Under the pieces are notes generated by a model, which saw only the letters and a program-made list of their open reading frames with translations, was not told the origin of the DNA and did not search any database. Positions 51,482-60,260 of a stretch of 64,000 bases of DNA are shown in pieces; position 1 is the stretch's first letter, and each line of letters begins with the position of its first letter. This DNA is from Xenophilus arseniciresistens (GTDB taxonomy: Bacteria; Pseudomonadota; Gammaproteobacteria; Burkholderiales; Burkholderiaceae_C). Where the stretch lies: positions 62,001-126,000 of the forward strand of contig NZ_JAQIPB010000009.1 of NCBI RefSeq assembly GCF_028023875.1. Reading direction: 5' to 3'. A program made the translations under genes and the position numbers.

Positions 51482-51502
51482 CAACGGCACTTGCTGCCGT
51501 TG
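51482..51502 (+). promoter_or_regulatory. Perfect 8-bp stem-loop immediately before the response-regulator ribosome site
   Basis: CAACGGCA-CTTGC-TGCCGTTG forms an 8-bp perfect stem with a 5-base loop. It ends two bases before the GAGAGGA ribosome site (51505-51511). There is no T-run, so it is not a typical terminator. It may be an operator, or a hairpin that modulates translation. Confidence 0.55.
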
Positions 51503-51520
51503 CGAGAGGATGGCCGAACC

Positions 51521-52240
51521 ATGAGTACTCCCCAGCTCCTGATGATCGAGGACGATGCGCGGCTCGCGCAGATGGTCAGCGAATACCTCACGCAGTCCGG
51601 CTTTGCCGTGAGCCATGCCGGCGACGGCGCCAGCGGACTGGCTCAGTTGCAGGAACGCGCACCCGACCTGGTCATCCTCGACCTGATGCTGCCCGACACC
51701 GACGGGCTCGACGTATGCCGCCGCATCCGCGCACTGCCCGGCCCGCTGGCGAAGGTGCCCGTGCTCATGCTTACGGCCAAGGGCGATCCGATGGACCGCA
51801 TCATCGGCCTGGAACTGGGCGCCGACGACTACCTGCCCAAGCCTTTCGAGCCGCGCGAGCTGCTCGCGCGCATCCGCGCCGTGCTGCGCCGCCGGGCCGA
51901 GGCGAGCGCGCCGGCCGCCGCCTCGGCGCACAGCGTGATGCGCTTCGGCTCGCTGGAGATCGACCGCGATGCGCGCTCGGTCACCGTGGCCGGCCAGGGC
52001 GCGGAACTCACCTCCTACCAGTTCGACCTGCTCGTGACCATGGCCGAGCGCGCGGGCCGCGTGCTCACGCGCGACCAGATCATGGAAGCCGTGCGCGGCC
52101 GCGAGCTGGAGGCCTTCGACCGTTCCATCGACGTGCACATGGGCCGCATCCGCGCCGCCATCGAGGTGGACCCCAAGAACCCCAAGCGCATCCTCACGGT
52201 GCGCGGCGTGGGCTACGTCTTCGCCAAGCAGCAGGACTAG
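51521..52240 (+). CDS. Response regulator, OmpR family
   Basis: 239 residues. The receiver domain (about 1-118) carries the acidic pair DD (11-12), phospho-acceptor Asp 54 (VILDLMLPD) and Lys in YLPKPFEP (near 104). The C-terminal winged helix (about 138-235) includes LTSYQFDLL and RVLTRDQIMEAVRG. The start is the ATG at 51521 beginning MSTPQLLMIEDD. The partner kinase starts 27 bp downstream. It probably controls its own operon; the wider regulon is unknown. Confidence 0.95.
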   Translation: MSTPQLLMIEDDARLAQMVSEYLTQSGFAVSHAGDGASGLAQLQERAPDLVILDLMLPDTDGLDVCRRIRALPGPLAKVPVLMLTAKGDPMDRIIGLELGADDYLPKPFEPRELLARIRAVLRRRAEASAPAAASAHSVMRFGSLEIDRDARSVTVAGQGAELTSYQFDLLVTMAERAGRVLTRDQIMEAVRGRELEAFDRSIDVHMGRIRAAIEVDPKNPKRILTVRGVGYVFAKQQD

Positions 52241-52267
52241 CGCGGCGCCGGGGCCCGGGCTCTTTTC

Positions 52268-53464
52268 ATGATCCAGCTGTTCATCCGGCACCTGTACCTG
52301 CGCATCTGGCTGGCGTCGCTGGCCGGCGTGGCCGTGGTGGTGATCGCGGCGGGCTGGGCCTGGCAGATCTCGGAGGAACAGCGCAGCACGCCGCTGCCGC
52401 GCGAAGTGACGCTGCGCGATGACAAGCACGAGATCTCGGGCCGCGGCACGTCGCTGCGCACCAGCCGGCCCGGCGAGGGGCTGGAGTTCGAGATCACGCT
52501 CGAGGACGGGCGCCGCTTCACGATGGAGTTCGGCCCCCGCTACGACCGGCGCAGCCCGCCGCCGTGGCTGCATCCGCAGACGGGCATCTTCTGGCTGCTG
52601 GGCATGGTGGGCCTGGCCACGGGCGTGGGCCTGTTCCCCATCGTGCGCCGGCTCACGCAGCGGCTCGAAAGCCTGCAGCGCGGCGTGCAGCGCTGGGGCG
52701 AGGGCGATCTTTCGGCCCGCGTGCCCGAGGACGGCGAGGACGAGGTGGCCGACCTGGCCCAGCGCTTCAACGACGCCGCCACGCGCATCGAGCAACTGAT
52801 CCGTTCGCACAAGTCGCTGCTGGCCAATGCCTCGCACGAGCTGCGCTCGCCGCTCACGCGCATCCGCATGAGCCTGGAGTTGATGGCGCCCCCATCCGGC
52901 AGCCCTGTTGGCAGCGCCCAGAAGGCTGCGATTGCCGAAGTGGCGCGCAGCATTGCCGAGCTGGACCAGTTGATCGACGAGATCCTCCTGGCCAGCCGCC
53001 TCGATGCGCGCGAGGCCGACATGGGCACCGTGGAAAGCGTGGACCTGATGGGCCTGGCGGCCGAGGAATGCGCCCACACCGGCGCCGAGCTGGGCGTGGC
53101 CGAAGGCACGAAGCTGGAAGCGCTCACCGTGCCCGGCGTGCCGCGCCTGCTGCGCCGCGCCGTGCGCAACCTGCTGGAGAACGCGCGCCGCTACGGCGGT
53201 CAGCAGGGCGTGGAGGTGGACCTGTCCGCCGATGCGCGCCACGCGCTGGTGCGCGTGATGGACCGCGGCCCGGGCGTGCCCGAAGCCCTGCGCGAGCGCA
53301 TCTTCGAGCCCTTCTACCGACTGCCCGGCGCCAGCGAGCGCGAGGGTGGCGTGGGCCTGGGCCTGGCGCTGGTCAAGTCCATCATCGAACGCCATGGCGG
53401 CCAGGTGCGCTGCGAAGGCCGCGAGGGCGGCGGCGCCTGCTTCGTGATCGCGTTGCCGCACTGA
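52268..53464 (+). CDS. Sensor histidine kinase
   Basis: 398-residue membrane kinase. Two membrane helices (about 12-32 and 105-125) flank a short periplasmic loop of about 70 residues. A HAMP linker follows (about 126-180), then the H-box ANASHELRSPLTRIR (phospho-His near 190), N-box NLLENARRYG (near 300), VMDRGPGVPE and GVGLGLALVKS. The periplasmic loop is rich in charged residues and has no recognised ligand fold. The kinase/response-regulator pair resembles envelope- or metal-stress systems in layout; the arsenic genes that follow may be coincidental. Confidence 0.94.
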   Translation: MIQLFIRHLYLRIWLASLAGVAVVVIAAGWAWQISEEQRSTPLPREVTLRDDKHEISGRGTSLRTSRPGEGLEFEITLEDGRRFTMEFGPRYDRRSPPPWLHPQTGIFWLLGMVGLATGVGLFPIVRRLTQRLESLQRGVQRWGEGDLSARVPEDGEDEVADLAQRFNDAATRIEQLIRSHKSLLANASHELRSPLTRIRMSLELMAPPSGSPVGSAQKAAIAEVARSIAELDQLIDEILLASRLDAREADMGTVESVDLMGLAAEECAHTGAELGVAEGTKLEALTVPGVPRLLRRAVRNLLENARRYGGQQGVEVDLSADARHALVRVMDRGPGVPEALRERIFEPFYRLPGASEREGGVGLGLALVKSIIERHGGQVRCEGREGGGACFVIALPH

Positions 53465-53501
53465 GCGGCGCGTTGGTGGCGGCAAGCCGCAATTCATCAT
53501 T

Positions 53502-53523
53502 TCCACAATTATCGAACCGTGGA
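53502..53523. promoter_or_regulatory. Candidate ArsR operator
   Basis: The inverted repeat TCCAC-N12-GTGGA lies 12 bases before the ArsR ATG in an A+T-rich stretch unusual for this genome. ArsR-family repressors bind imperfect dyads that overlap their own promoter, so this is a good candidate. The arms are short (5 bp), which limits confidence. Confidence 0.45.
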
Positions 53524-53534
53524 TATGATGCGCC

Positions 53535-53855
53535 ATGGACGAAACCCAGGTCATCACGGCGCTCGGCGCCCTTGCGCATCCGATGCGGCTGCGCGCCTTC
53601 CGCGCGCTCGTCGTGGCCGGCCAGGAAGGCCTGACGCCCGGCGTCATGGGCGAAGCGCTGGGCACGCCCAACGCCACCCTGTCCTTCCACCTCAAGGAAC
53701 TGGCCCATGCCGGCCTGGTCACGCAGGAGCGAGCCAGCCGCAACGTGGTCTACCGCGCCGCCTTCGAGCGCATGAACGGCCTGCTGGACTACCTCACGCA
53801 GAACTGCTGCGAGGGCGCCGGCTGTGCCGTGCAGGCGCAGACCTGCCAATGCTGA
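53535..53855 (+). CDS. arsR: ArsR-family arsenic-responsive repressor
   Basis: 106-residue winged-helix repressor. The recognition region is LGTPNATLSFHLKELAHAGL (about 43-62). There is a cysteine-rich C-terminal tail, NCCEGAGCAVQAQTCQC, with five Cys in 17 residues; this arrangement is typical of the As(III)-sensing type whose ligands lie at the C-terminus. As(III) binding should release the operator and induce arsC and arsB. It stands first in an arsR-arsC-arsB set; arsC begins 83 bp later. Confidence 0.92.
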   Translation: MDETQVITALGALAHPMRLRAFRALVVAGQEGLTPGVMGEALGTPNATLSFHLKELAHAGLVTQERASRNVVYRAAFERMNGLLDYLTQNCCEGAGCAVQAQTCQC

Positions 53856-53938
53856 GCCGGTAAGCCTGCGTCATCCCCACCCACTCATCCGGTGCGCGGT
53901 TCAGCCGTGCGCCTGTCTCAAGCTGCGCCCTCAAGACC

Positions 53939-54445
53939 ATGACCACCCCGACCCCGCCACTGAACGTGCTCTTCCTGTGCACCCACAACTCGGCGCGCAG
54001 CATCCTGGCCGAGGCGCTGCTCAACCACATCGGCGCGGGCCGCTTCAGGGCGTTTTCGGCCGGCAGCAGTCCGCGCGAGCACCAGCAGCCCCACCCGCTG
54101 GCGCTGCAGGCCCTGCAGTCGGCCGGCGTGCCGACGAAAGGGTTGCGCAGCAAGAGCTGGGACGAGTTCGGGACGGACGCTGCGCCGCAGATGGACCTGG
54201 TCATCACCGTGTGCGACAACGCCGCCGGCGAGGCCTGCCCCTACTGGCCGGGCCATCCGGCCACGGCCCACTGGGGCTACCCCGATCCGTCCGGGGTCGA
54301 GGGCAGTGAGGCGCAAAGGCTCGCGGCCTTCCACAAGACCCTGCTGGCCATCCGCCAGCGACTGGAGTTCCTCATCGGCCTGCCAGCCGAGGGCCTGGAC
54401 CGGCTCGCGCTGCAGCAGCACGCGCGCGCGCTGGCGCAACGCTGA
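53939..54445 (+). CDS. arsC: Arsenate reductase, low-molecular-weight phosphatase type
   Basis: 168-residue enzyme reducing arsenate to arsenite. The CX5R signature is CTHNSAR (Cys 14, Arg 20), and [17 protein letters not shown] (near 90) supplies two further Cys that probably relay electrons. The C-terminal 45 residues are a helical extension. Reduction is needed because ArsB exports arsenite. The gene is 11 bp before arsB, so both are cotranscribed. Confidence 0.92.
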   Translation: MTTPTPPLNVLFLCTHNSARSILAEALLNHIGAGRFRAFSAGSSPREHQQPHPLALQALQSAGVPTKGLRSKSWDEFGTDAAPQMDLVITVCDNAAGEACPYWPGHPATAHWGYPDPSGVEGSEAQRLAAFHKTLLAIRQRLEFLIGLPAEGLDRLALQQHARALAQR

Positions 54446-54456
54446 GGGCGGCGAAC

Positions 54457-55743
54457 ATGCTGCTGGCTCTGCTGGTTTTTCTGGCCACCCTGGTCTTCGT
54501 CATCTGGCAGCCGCGCGGCCTGGGCATCGGGTGGAGCGCCTCGGCCGGCGCGCTGGCCGCGCTGGCGCTGGGCGTGGTGCAGCTCGCGGACATCCCGGTG
54601 GTCTGGGGCATCGTCTGGAATGCCACCGCCACCTTCGTGGCCGTCATCATCATCAGCCTGCTGCTCGACGAGGCTGGCTTCTTCGAGTGGGCCGCCCTGC
54701 ACGTCGCGCGCTGGGGCCGGGGCAGCGGCGTGCGGCTGTTCGCCTTCATCGTGCTGCTGGGCGCGGCCGTGTCGGCCGTGTTCGCGAACGACGGCGCGGC
54801 CCTCATCCTCACGCCCATCGTGATGGCGATGCTGGTGGCGCTGGGCTTCTCGCCGGCGGCCACGCTGGCCTTCGTGATGGCCGCGGGCTTCATCGCCGAC
54901 ACGGCCAGCCTGCCGCTGGTCGTGTCCAACCTGGTGAACATCGTCTCGGCCGACTTCTTCGACATCGGCTTCAACCGCTACGCCTCGGTGATGCTGCCGG
55001 TGTACCTGGCCTCGGTGGCCGCCAGCCTGGGCGTGCTGTGCCTGTTCTTCGGCCGCGACATCCCTGCGCGCTACGACCTGCGGCAGCTCAAGGCGCCCGA
55101 GGCGGCGATCCGCGACCGGGCCACCTTCCGCGCGGGCTGGGCCGTGCTCGCGCTGCTCCTGCTGGGCTTCTTCGGCCTGGAGCCGCTGGGCGTTCCGGTC
55201 AGCGCGGTGGCCGCCGCATGCGCGGCCATCCTCTTTGCCGTGGCCGCCAGGGGCCATGTCATCGGCACGCGCAAGGTGCTGCGTGGCGCGCCCTGGCAGA
55301 TCGTCGTCTTCTCGCTGGGCATGTACCTGGTGGTGTACGGGCTGCGCAACGCCGGGCTCACGGGCCACCTTGCGGCGGCGCTGGAGCGCTTCGCGGCGGG
55401 CGGCGTGTGGGGCGCGGCCTTCGGCACGGGCTTCCTGAGCGCGGGGCTGTCCTCGGTCATGAACAACATGCCCACGGTGCTGGTCGGCGCCCTGTCCATC
55501 GAGCAGTCGTCGGCCACCGGCCTGGTGAAGGAGGCCATGGTCTACGCCAACATCATCGGCTGCGACCTGGGCCCCAAGATCACGCCCATCGGCAGCCTGG
55601 CCACGCTGCTGTGGCTGCACGTGCTGGCCCGCAAGGGCACCACCATCGGCTGGGACTACTACCTGCGCGTGGGCGCGGTGCTGACGCTGCCCGTGCTGGC
55701 CGCCGCCCTGGCCGCGCTGGCCTTGCGGCTGGGCGCAGCTTAG
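54457..55743 (+). CDS. arsB: Arsenite efflux permease ArsB
   Basis: 428-residue membrane protein with about 11-12 helices. Family hallmarks include the first helices ([14 protein letters not shown]), [16 protein letters not shown] (near 110), [17 protein letters not shown] (near 150) and [11 protein letters not shown] near 345. ArsB exports arsenite (and antimonite) across the inner membrane, driven by proton motive force. No arsA or arsD is nearby, so it should work without an ATPase. It is the last gene of the arsenic set. Confidence 0.94.
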   Translation: MLLALLVFLATLVFVIWQPRGLGIGWSASAGALAALALGVVQLADIPVVWGIVWNATATFVAVIIISLLLDEAGFFEWAALHVARWGRGSGVRLFAFIVLLGAAVSAVFANDGAALILTPIVMAMLVALGFSPAATLAFVMAAGFIADTASLPLVVSNLVNIVSADFFDIGFNRYASVMLPVYLASVAASLGVLCLFFGRDIPARYDLRQLKAPEAAIRDRATFRAGWAVLALLLLGFFGLEPLGVPVSAVAAACAAILFAVAARGHVIGTRKVLRGAPWQIVVFSLGMYLVVYGLRNAGLTGHLAAALERFAAGGVWGAAFGTGFLSAGLSSVMNNMPTVLVGALSIEQSSATGLVKEAMVYANIIGCDLGPKITPIGSLATLLWLHVLARKGTTIGWDYYLRVGAVLTLPVLAAALAALALRLGAA

Positions 55744-55792
55744 GGGCGGCACGCGGGGCGGCGGCAGGGGCTTGCCTAGAATCCGGCCCCAC

Positions 55793-57052
55793 ATGCGAGC
55801 ACTCTTTCCGACCCGCGCCGCAGCCTGCCTGTGGGGCGCGGTGGTGTTCATGCCCGTGGGGCTGAACTACCTTGGCTTCTTCCTGCTTCTGCTGGCCATG
55901 CTGCTGACGGGCGGCATGGGCGAACGCATCGCGCGGCTGCGCGCGCACCCCATGTGGTGGCCGCTGGTGGCCCTGACGCTGTGGCAGGCGCTGGTGCTGC
56001 TGGCGCGGCCGCACTACCCGGAGACCGGGCAGAACGCGGTGCACGGGCTGCGCATCTCGCTCACGGTGGCGCTGGCGCTGGCGCTGCGGCGCGACGAGCT
56101 GGTGTGGGCGCTGCGCGGCTTCGTCGCCATCACGGCCTTTAACCTCCTCTACATCGTCATCTTCTACACCCTGCTGTTGAAGTTCGGCATCTTCCCGCCC
56201 ATGCCCGACGTGCTGCAGCCCATGATCATGCTGGTGGGCAACAAGTCCATCAACAACGCGCTGATCTTCACCATCGCCGCGGCGGCCACGGCGGCCGTGG
56301 GCCTGGCGCTGCTGGTGCGGCGGCGGCCGGCGGCGGCGGCAGGCGCCTTCGCCATCACGGCACTGGTGCTGGTGATCATCAACACCACCCTGCCCTCGCG
56401 CACCTCGCTGCTGGCGCTGCTGGTGGTGCTGCCGCTGCTGTGCGTGCACCAGTGGCGCCAGCGCTGGCGCGCGCTGCTGGTGGCGCTGGCCCTGGGCGGC
56501 GTGCTGGTGGGCGTGGCGGCCTGGAACGCGCCGCCCCATGTGCGCCAGCTGGTGAGCCTGGGCGTGCAGGAGCTGGAAGCCGCGCAGCAGGGAGCCGTGT
56601 CGGAAGGCAGCTGGGTGGTGCGCTATCACATGTACAAGCAGACGGCGCAGATGGTGGCCGAGAAGCCGCTGCTGGGCTGGGGCATCGGCGCCTGGAACAG
56701 CGAATGGCGCAAGCGCGGCCCGGCCCTGCTGGCCGACTACAACATGCCGCACAACGACTACCTGTGGATGGGCTCGCAGACCGGACTGCCCGGTGCGCTG
56801 CTGCTGCTGGCGCTGATGCTCACCGGCCTGTGGGCGGCCTGGCGGCGCACCGACCTGACCGGCCGCGTGGCCTTCGGCGCCATGCTGATCCTGCTGCTGG
56901 CCACGTCCGTGAACTCGGCACTGCGCGACGCGCAGATCGGCCTGTCGCTGCTGTGGGCGGCGCTGCTGTTTTTGCGCATGGCCGGCGAGAGCGGCTGCGC
57001 GTGGGCCGAAGTGCTGCCGCAACGTTGGCGAGGAACACTCCCAACGGCGTGA
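55793..57052 (+). CDS. O-antigen ligase/polymerase-type membrane protein
   Basis: 419-residue polytopic protein with around ten membrane helices. The Wzy_C/WaaL features are the large periplasmic loop followed by ITMKLQ-like segments; here KPLLGWGIGAWNSEWR (near 300) and the His-containing MPHNDYLWMGSQTGL (near 325) match the conserved loop motifs. It probably joins or polymerises surface glycans. The start is an ATG 21 bases after a possible TTG. No other LPS genes are adjacent, so it stands alone after the arsenic genes. Confidence 0.82.
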   Translation: MRALFPTRAAACLWGAVVFMPVGLNYLGFFLLLLAMLLTGGMGERIARLRAHPMWWPLVALTLWQALVLLARPHYPETGQNAVHGLRISLTVALALALRRDELVWALRGFVAITAFNLLYIVIFYTLLLKFGIFPPMPDVLQPMIMLVGNKSINNALIFTIAAAATAAVGLALLVRRRPAAAAGAFAITALVLVIINTTLPSRTSLLALLVVLPLLCVHQWRQRWRALLVALALGGVLVGVAAWNAPPHVRQLVSLGVQELEAAQQGAVSEGSWVVRYHMYKQTAQMVAEKPLLGWGIGAWNSEWRKRGPALLADYNMPHNDYLWMGSQTGLPGALLLLALMLTGLWAAWRRTDLTGRVAFGAMLILLLATSVNSALRDAQIGLSLLWAALLFLRMAGESGCAWAEVLPQRWRGTLPTA

Positions 57053-57183
57053 GCTCGCCGCCGCGTCCCGGCGGCCCCGCGGCCCGCAGGGCAAGGTGAT
57101 GCGCCCCCAGGCGCAGCTCGCAGCAGGTGCTGAGTCAAGAAATCACCGCGGTTCAGTCAACTGCGGCGCCAGGACTGTCTCTA

Positions 57184-57253
57184 CGATGAAGGCGCCCAAC
57201 CGGTCTCGGCCGGTCACGCTTTCATCGACAACGATCGCCGGCCCCGGGCCGGC
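57184..57253 (+). promoter_or_regulatory. Structured leader before the LivJ-type gene
   Basis: Two nested hairpins precede the gene at 57268. The outer arms CGATGAAGGCG (57184-57194) and CGCTTTCATCG (57217-57227) pair over 11 positions with one G-T, enclosing an inner ACCGG/CCGGT stem. A second GC palindrome, GCCGGCCC-C-GGGCCGGC, lies at 57237-57253, five bases before the GGAGA ribosome site. No T-run follows. It may be a leader control element or a regulator site. Confidence 0.5.
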
Positions 57254-57267
57254 GCCTGGAGACAGAC

Positions 57268-58521
57268 ATGCCACGCCTTGAACTCACCCGCACGGCCCGT
57301 GCGGCCCTGTGCGCCGTCGCCCTCGCCAGCGGCTCCCTCGCCACCGCCGCAGACACGGTCAGGATCGCCTTCATCGAGGTGCTGTCAGGCCCCTTCGCGC
57401 AGACGGGCCAGGGCTCGCTGAACCAGTTGCGCGACGTGGTCAGCCAGCTCAACGCCACCGCCCGGGCCGACGACCCGAAGTTCGAAGTCGTGCCCTTCGA
57501 CGGCAAGGGCACGCCGCAGGAAAGCACCAACGTGCTGCGCGCGGCCTTCGACCAGAACATCCGCTATGTCACACAGGGCGGCGGCTCCGGCGTGGCCTTC
57601 GCGCTGGTCGACGCGATCAACAAGCAGGCCCGGCGCGATCCCAACGGCGCGATGGTCTACCTGAACTACTCGGCCATGGACCCGGGCCTGACCAACGACA
57701 AGTGCAGCTTCTGGCACTTCCGCTTCTACCCGTCGAGCGAGATGAAGATCGAGGCGCTGACCACCTACCTGCAGGGCAAGCCCGAGGTGAAGAAGGTCTA
57801 CCTGCTGAACCAGAACTACACGCACGGCCAGCAGACGGCCAAGGCCTCGCGCGCCTACCTGGCGAAGAAGCGCCCGGACATCGAGATCGTGGGCGAGCAT
57901 TACCTGCCAATTGCCACCGTGCGCGACTTCGCGCCCTACATCGCGAACATCGCGTCCTCGGGCGCCGACACCGTGATCACCTCCAACTGGGGCAGCGACC
58001 TGGGTCTGCTGCTCAAGGCCGCACGCGACTTCGGCCTGAACATCAATTTCTACACGATGAACGCCAACAACCCCGGCATTCCCACACAGATGGGGCCCTG
58101 GGGCGTGGACAAGGTGGGCGTGATCTGGAACTGGGGCTCCAACGCGCCCACGCCCGAGCTGGAAAAGATCGCCGTGGCCTACAAGGAGAAGTCGGGCGAG
58201 GACTTCATCTATGCCGCCCACTGGAACAGCATGCACATGCTGCGCGACGCCATGCGCACCGCCAAGTCCACCGATCCGAAGAAGGTGGCCTACGCGCTGG
58301 AAGGCATGAAGTACAAGAGCCCGATGGGCGAGGTGGAAATGCGCAAGGACGACCACCAGCTGCAGGCGCCGCTGTACTTGGGCATGTGGGCCAGGAAGGG
58401 CAGCCCCGGCGTGAAGCACGAGGCCGAGAACACGGGCTACGGCTTCCGCTCCGAGAAGGTCTGGAGCCCGGCCGAAAGCGCGCAGCCCACCACCTGCCAA
58501 ATGGCCCGTCCACCGGCCTGA
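57268..58521 (+). CDS. LivJ-type ABC substrate-binding protein
   Basis: 417 residues. The signal peptide ends near SLATAADT (about 28). The mature part fits Peripla_BP_6: VRIAFIEVLSGPFAQTGQG, VTQGGGSGVAFALVDAIN and YLLNQNYTHGQQTAKASRAY. Ligands of this branch are branched-chain amino acids, aromatic acids or carboxylates. It is followed 22 bp later by an acyl-CoA synthetase gene, so a carboxylic acid may be imported and then activated. No permease or ATPase lies in this window near it, so it depends on components elsewhere. Confidence 0.88.
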   Translation: MPRLELTRTARAALCAVALASGSLATAADTVRIAFIEVLSGPFAQTGQGSLNQLRDVVSQLNATARADDPKFEVVPFDGKGTPQESTNVLRAAFDQNIRYVTQGGGSGVAFALVDAINKQARRDPNGAMVYLNYSAMDPGLTNDKCSFWHFRFYPSSEMKIEALTTYLQGKPEVKKVYLLNQNYTHGQQTAKASRAYLAKKRPDIEIVGEHYLPIATVRDFAPYIANIASSGADTVITSNWGSDLGLLLKAARDFGLNINFYTMNANNPGIPTQMGPWGVDKVGVIWNWGSNAPTPELEKIAVAYKEKSGEDFIYAAHWNSMHMLRDAMRTAKSTDPKKVAYALEGMKYKSPMGEVEMRKDDHQLQAPLYLGMWARKGSPGVKHEAENTGYGFRSEKVWSPAESAQPTTCQMARPPA

Positions 58522-58543
58522 GCCTGAGCCCGAGAAGACCCGC

Positions 58544-60250
58544 ATGACGACGACGAAACCCTGGCTGAACGCCTATCCGCCCGGCACGCGCTGGGACGCG
58601 CCGCTGCGCACCACCGCCCTCACGGCGGTGCTGGATGAAGCGGTGGCCCGCTGGCCAGAGCGAACCGCGCTGCGCTTCGAAGGCGCAGCGTTGAGCTACG
58701 CGCAGCTCGACGCCGCCTGTGACCGCTTCGCGCGTGCCCTGGCGCGCCTGGGCGTGCGCCCGGGCTCGCATGTGGGGCTGTACCTGCCCAACACGCCACA
58801 CTATGTGATCGGCTTCTTCGCAGCGCTGCGCGCCGGCGCCACCGTCGTCAACTACTCGCCGCTGGACGCCGGCGCCGTGCTGGCCCACAAGATCGAGGAC
58901 AGCCGCACCGACCTGATCCTGACCCTGGACGTGCCCGAGCTGGCGGGCAGGATGCGCGGCTTTCTGGACAGCACGCGGCTGGCCACACTGGTGCTGGGCG
59001 TGGTGGATGATTTCCTGCCGGCCGCGGCCACCGCGCGTGCCCCTGCCGATGAGCCGGATGCGCGCTGCTTCCGCTTCGCCGAGCTGATGGCCGCCGAAGC
59101 CGCGGCCGAAGCACAGGGGGTCGCCGGCCTGCCGGTCCTGCCTACGCGCGTGGCCGACCTGCAGGCCCTGGCCGTGCTGCAGTACACCGGTGGCACCACC
59201 GGCCACCCTAAGGGCGCGATGCTCACGCACGCCAACCTCAGCAGCGCCCTGGCGCAACTGCGCGAGATCTGGCTGCACGGTGGCCTGGTGGCCGAGGGCG
59301 AGGAACGCTTTCTGGTCGTGCTGCCGCTGTTCCATATCTATTCGCTGGTGGCCAACATGCTGCTGGGCCTGAGCCTGGGCGCCGAGCTGACGCTGCACCA
59401 GCGCTTCGAGACGCAGAGCGCGGTGGACACGATCGCGGGCCAGCGCATCAGCGTTTTCTTCGGTGTGCCCACCATCTTCGTCGCGTTGGCCACGCACGAG
59501 ACGCTCACGCGGGAGCAACTGGCCTCGCTCAAGTTCTGCAACTCGGGGGGTGCGCCCATCGCCATCGAAAGCTACAGGCGCTTCGTCGACAAGGCGCAAT
59601 GCCGCCTGCTCGAAGGCTGGGGCATGACCGAGACCTGCGGCCTGGGCACGCTGTCGACCGGCTACGGCGAGCACCCCATCGGCTCGGCTGGCGTGCCGGT
59701 GCCCCGCGCCGACGTGCGCTTCCTCGACCTGCAGACCGGCCAGGAAGTGCCCCTGGGCGAAAAGGGCGAGCTGTGCATCCGCGGGCCCAACGTGATGGCG
59801 GGCTACTGGCAGCGCCCCGACGCCACCGCCGAGAGCTGCACGGCCGATGGCTACCTGCGCACCGGCGACGTCGGCTACATGACGCGCGACGGCGTGGTCT
59901 ACCTCGTGGACCGCACCAAGGACATGCTGATCTGCGGGGGCTTCAACGTGTACCCGCGCAACATCGAAGAGGCGATCTACAGGCATCCCTCGGTCGAGGA
60001 AGTGATCGTCATCGGCATCCCCGACGCCTACCGCGGCCAATCGCCCAAGGCCTTCGTCAAGCTCAAGGCGGGGGCGTCGCCGCTGTCGCTCGACGATCTG
60101 CGCGCGTTCCTCAAGGACCATCTGGGCAAGCATGAGATGCCCTCGGCCCTGGAGCTGCGCGAGGCGCTGCCCAAGACGCCCGTGGGCAAGCTGTCGAAAA
60201 AGGAGCTGCACGCCGAAGTGGCGCAGGGCGCGGTGGCGGTGGTGGCCTGA
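58544..60250 (+). CDS. AMP-forming acyl-CoA synthetase
   Basis: 568-residue adenylate-forming enzyme. The phosphate loop is YTGGTTGHPKGAML (near 207), the A5 motif is WGMTETCGL (near 360), GYLRTGDVGYM and VDRTKDMLICGGFNVYP (near 445-470) follow, and the C-terminal catalytic Lys is in PVGKLSKKEL (near 548). It activates a carboxylic acid (fatty or aromatic) as an acyl-AMP and then transfers it to CoA. It is probably cotranscribed with the LivJ-type gene upstream. The substrate cannot be determined from motifs. Confidence 0.93.
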   Translation: MTTTKPWLNAYPPGTRWDAPLRTTALTAVLDEAVARWPERTALRFEGAALSYAQLDAACDRFARALARLGVRPGSHVGLYLPNTPHYVIGFFAALRAGATVVNYSPLDAGAVLAHKIEDSRTDLILTLDVPELAGRMRGFLDSTRLATLVLGVVDDFLPAAATARAPADEPDARCFRFAELMAAEAAAEAQGVAGLPVLPTRVADLQALAVLQYTGGTTGHPKGAMLTHANLSSALAQLREIWLHGGLVAEGEERFLVVLPLFHIYSLVANMLLGLSLGAELTLHQRFETQSAVDTIAGQRISVFFGVPTIFVALATHETLTREQLASLKFCNSGGAPIAIESYRRFVDKAQCRLLEGWGMTETCGLGTLSTGYGEHPIGSAGVPVPRADVRFLDLQTGQEVPLGEKGELCIRGPNVMAGYWQRPDATAESCTADGYLRTGDVGYMTRDGVVYLVDRTKDMLICGGFNVYPRNIEEAIYRHPSVEEVIVIGIPDAYRGQSPKAFVKLKAGASPLSLDDLRAFLKDHLGKHEMPSALELREALPKTPVGKLSKKELHAEVAQGAVAVVA

Positions 60251-60260
60251 ACGCTGCGCC

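Noticed and set aside
54277-55851. Long minus-strand open frame opposite arsB
   Set aside because: Gln/Arg/His-rich shadow without any domain; arsC and arsB occupy the other strand.
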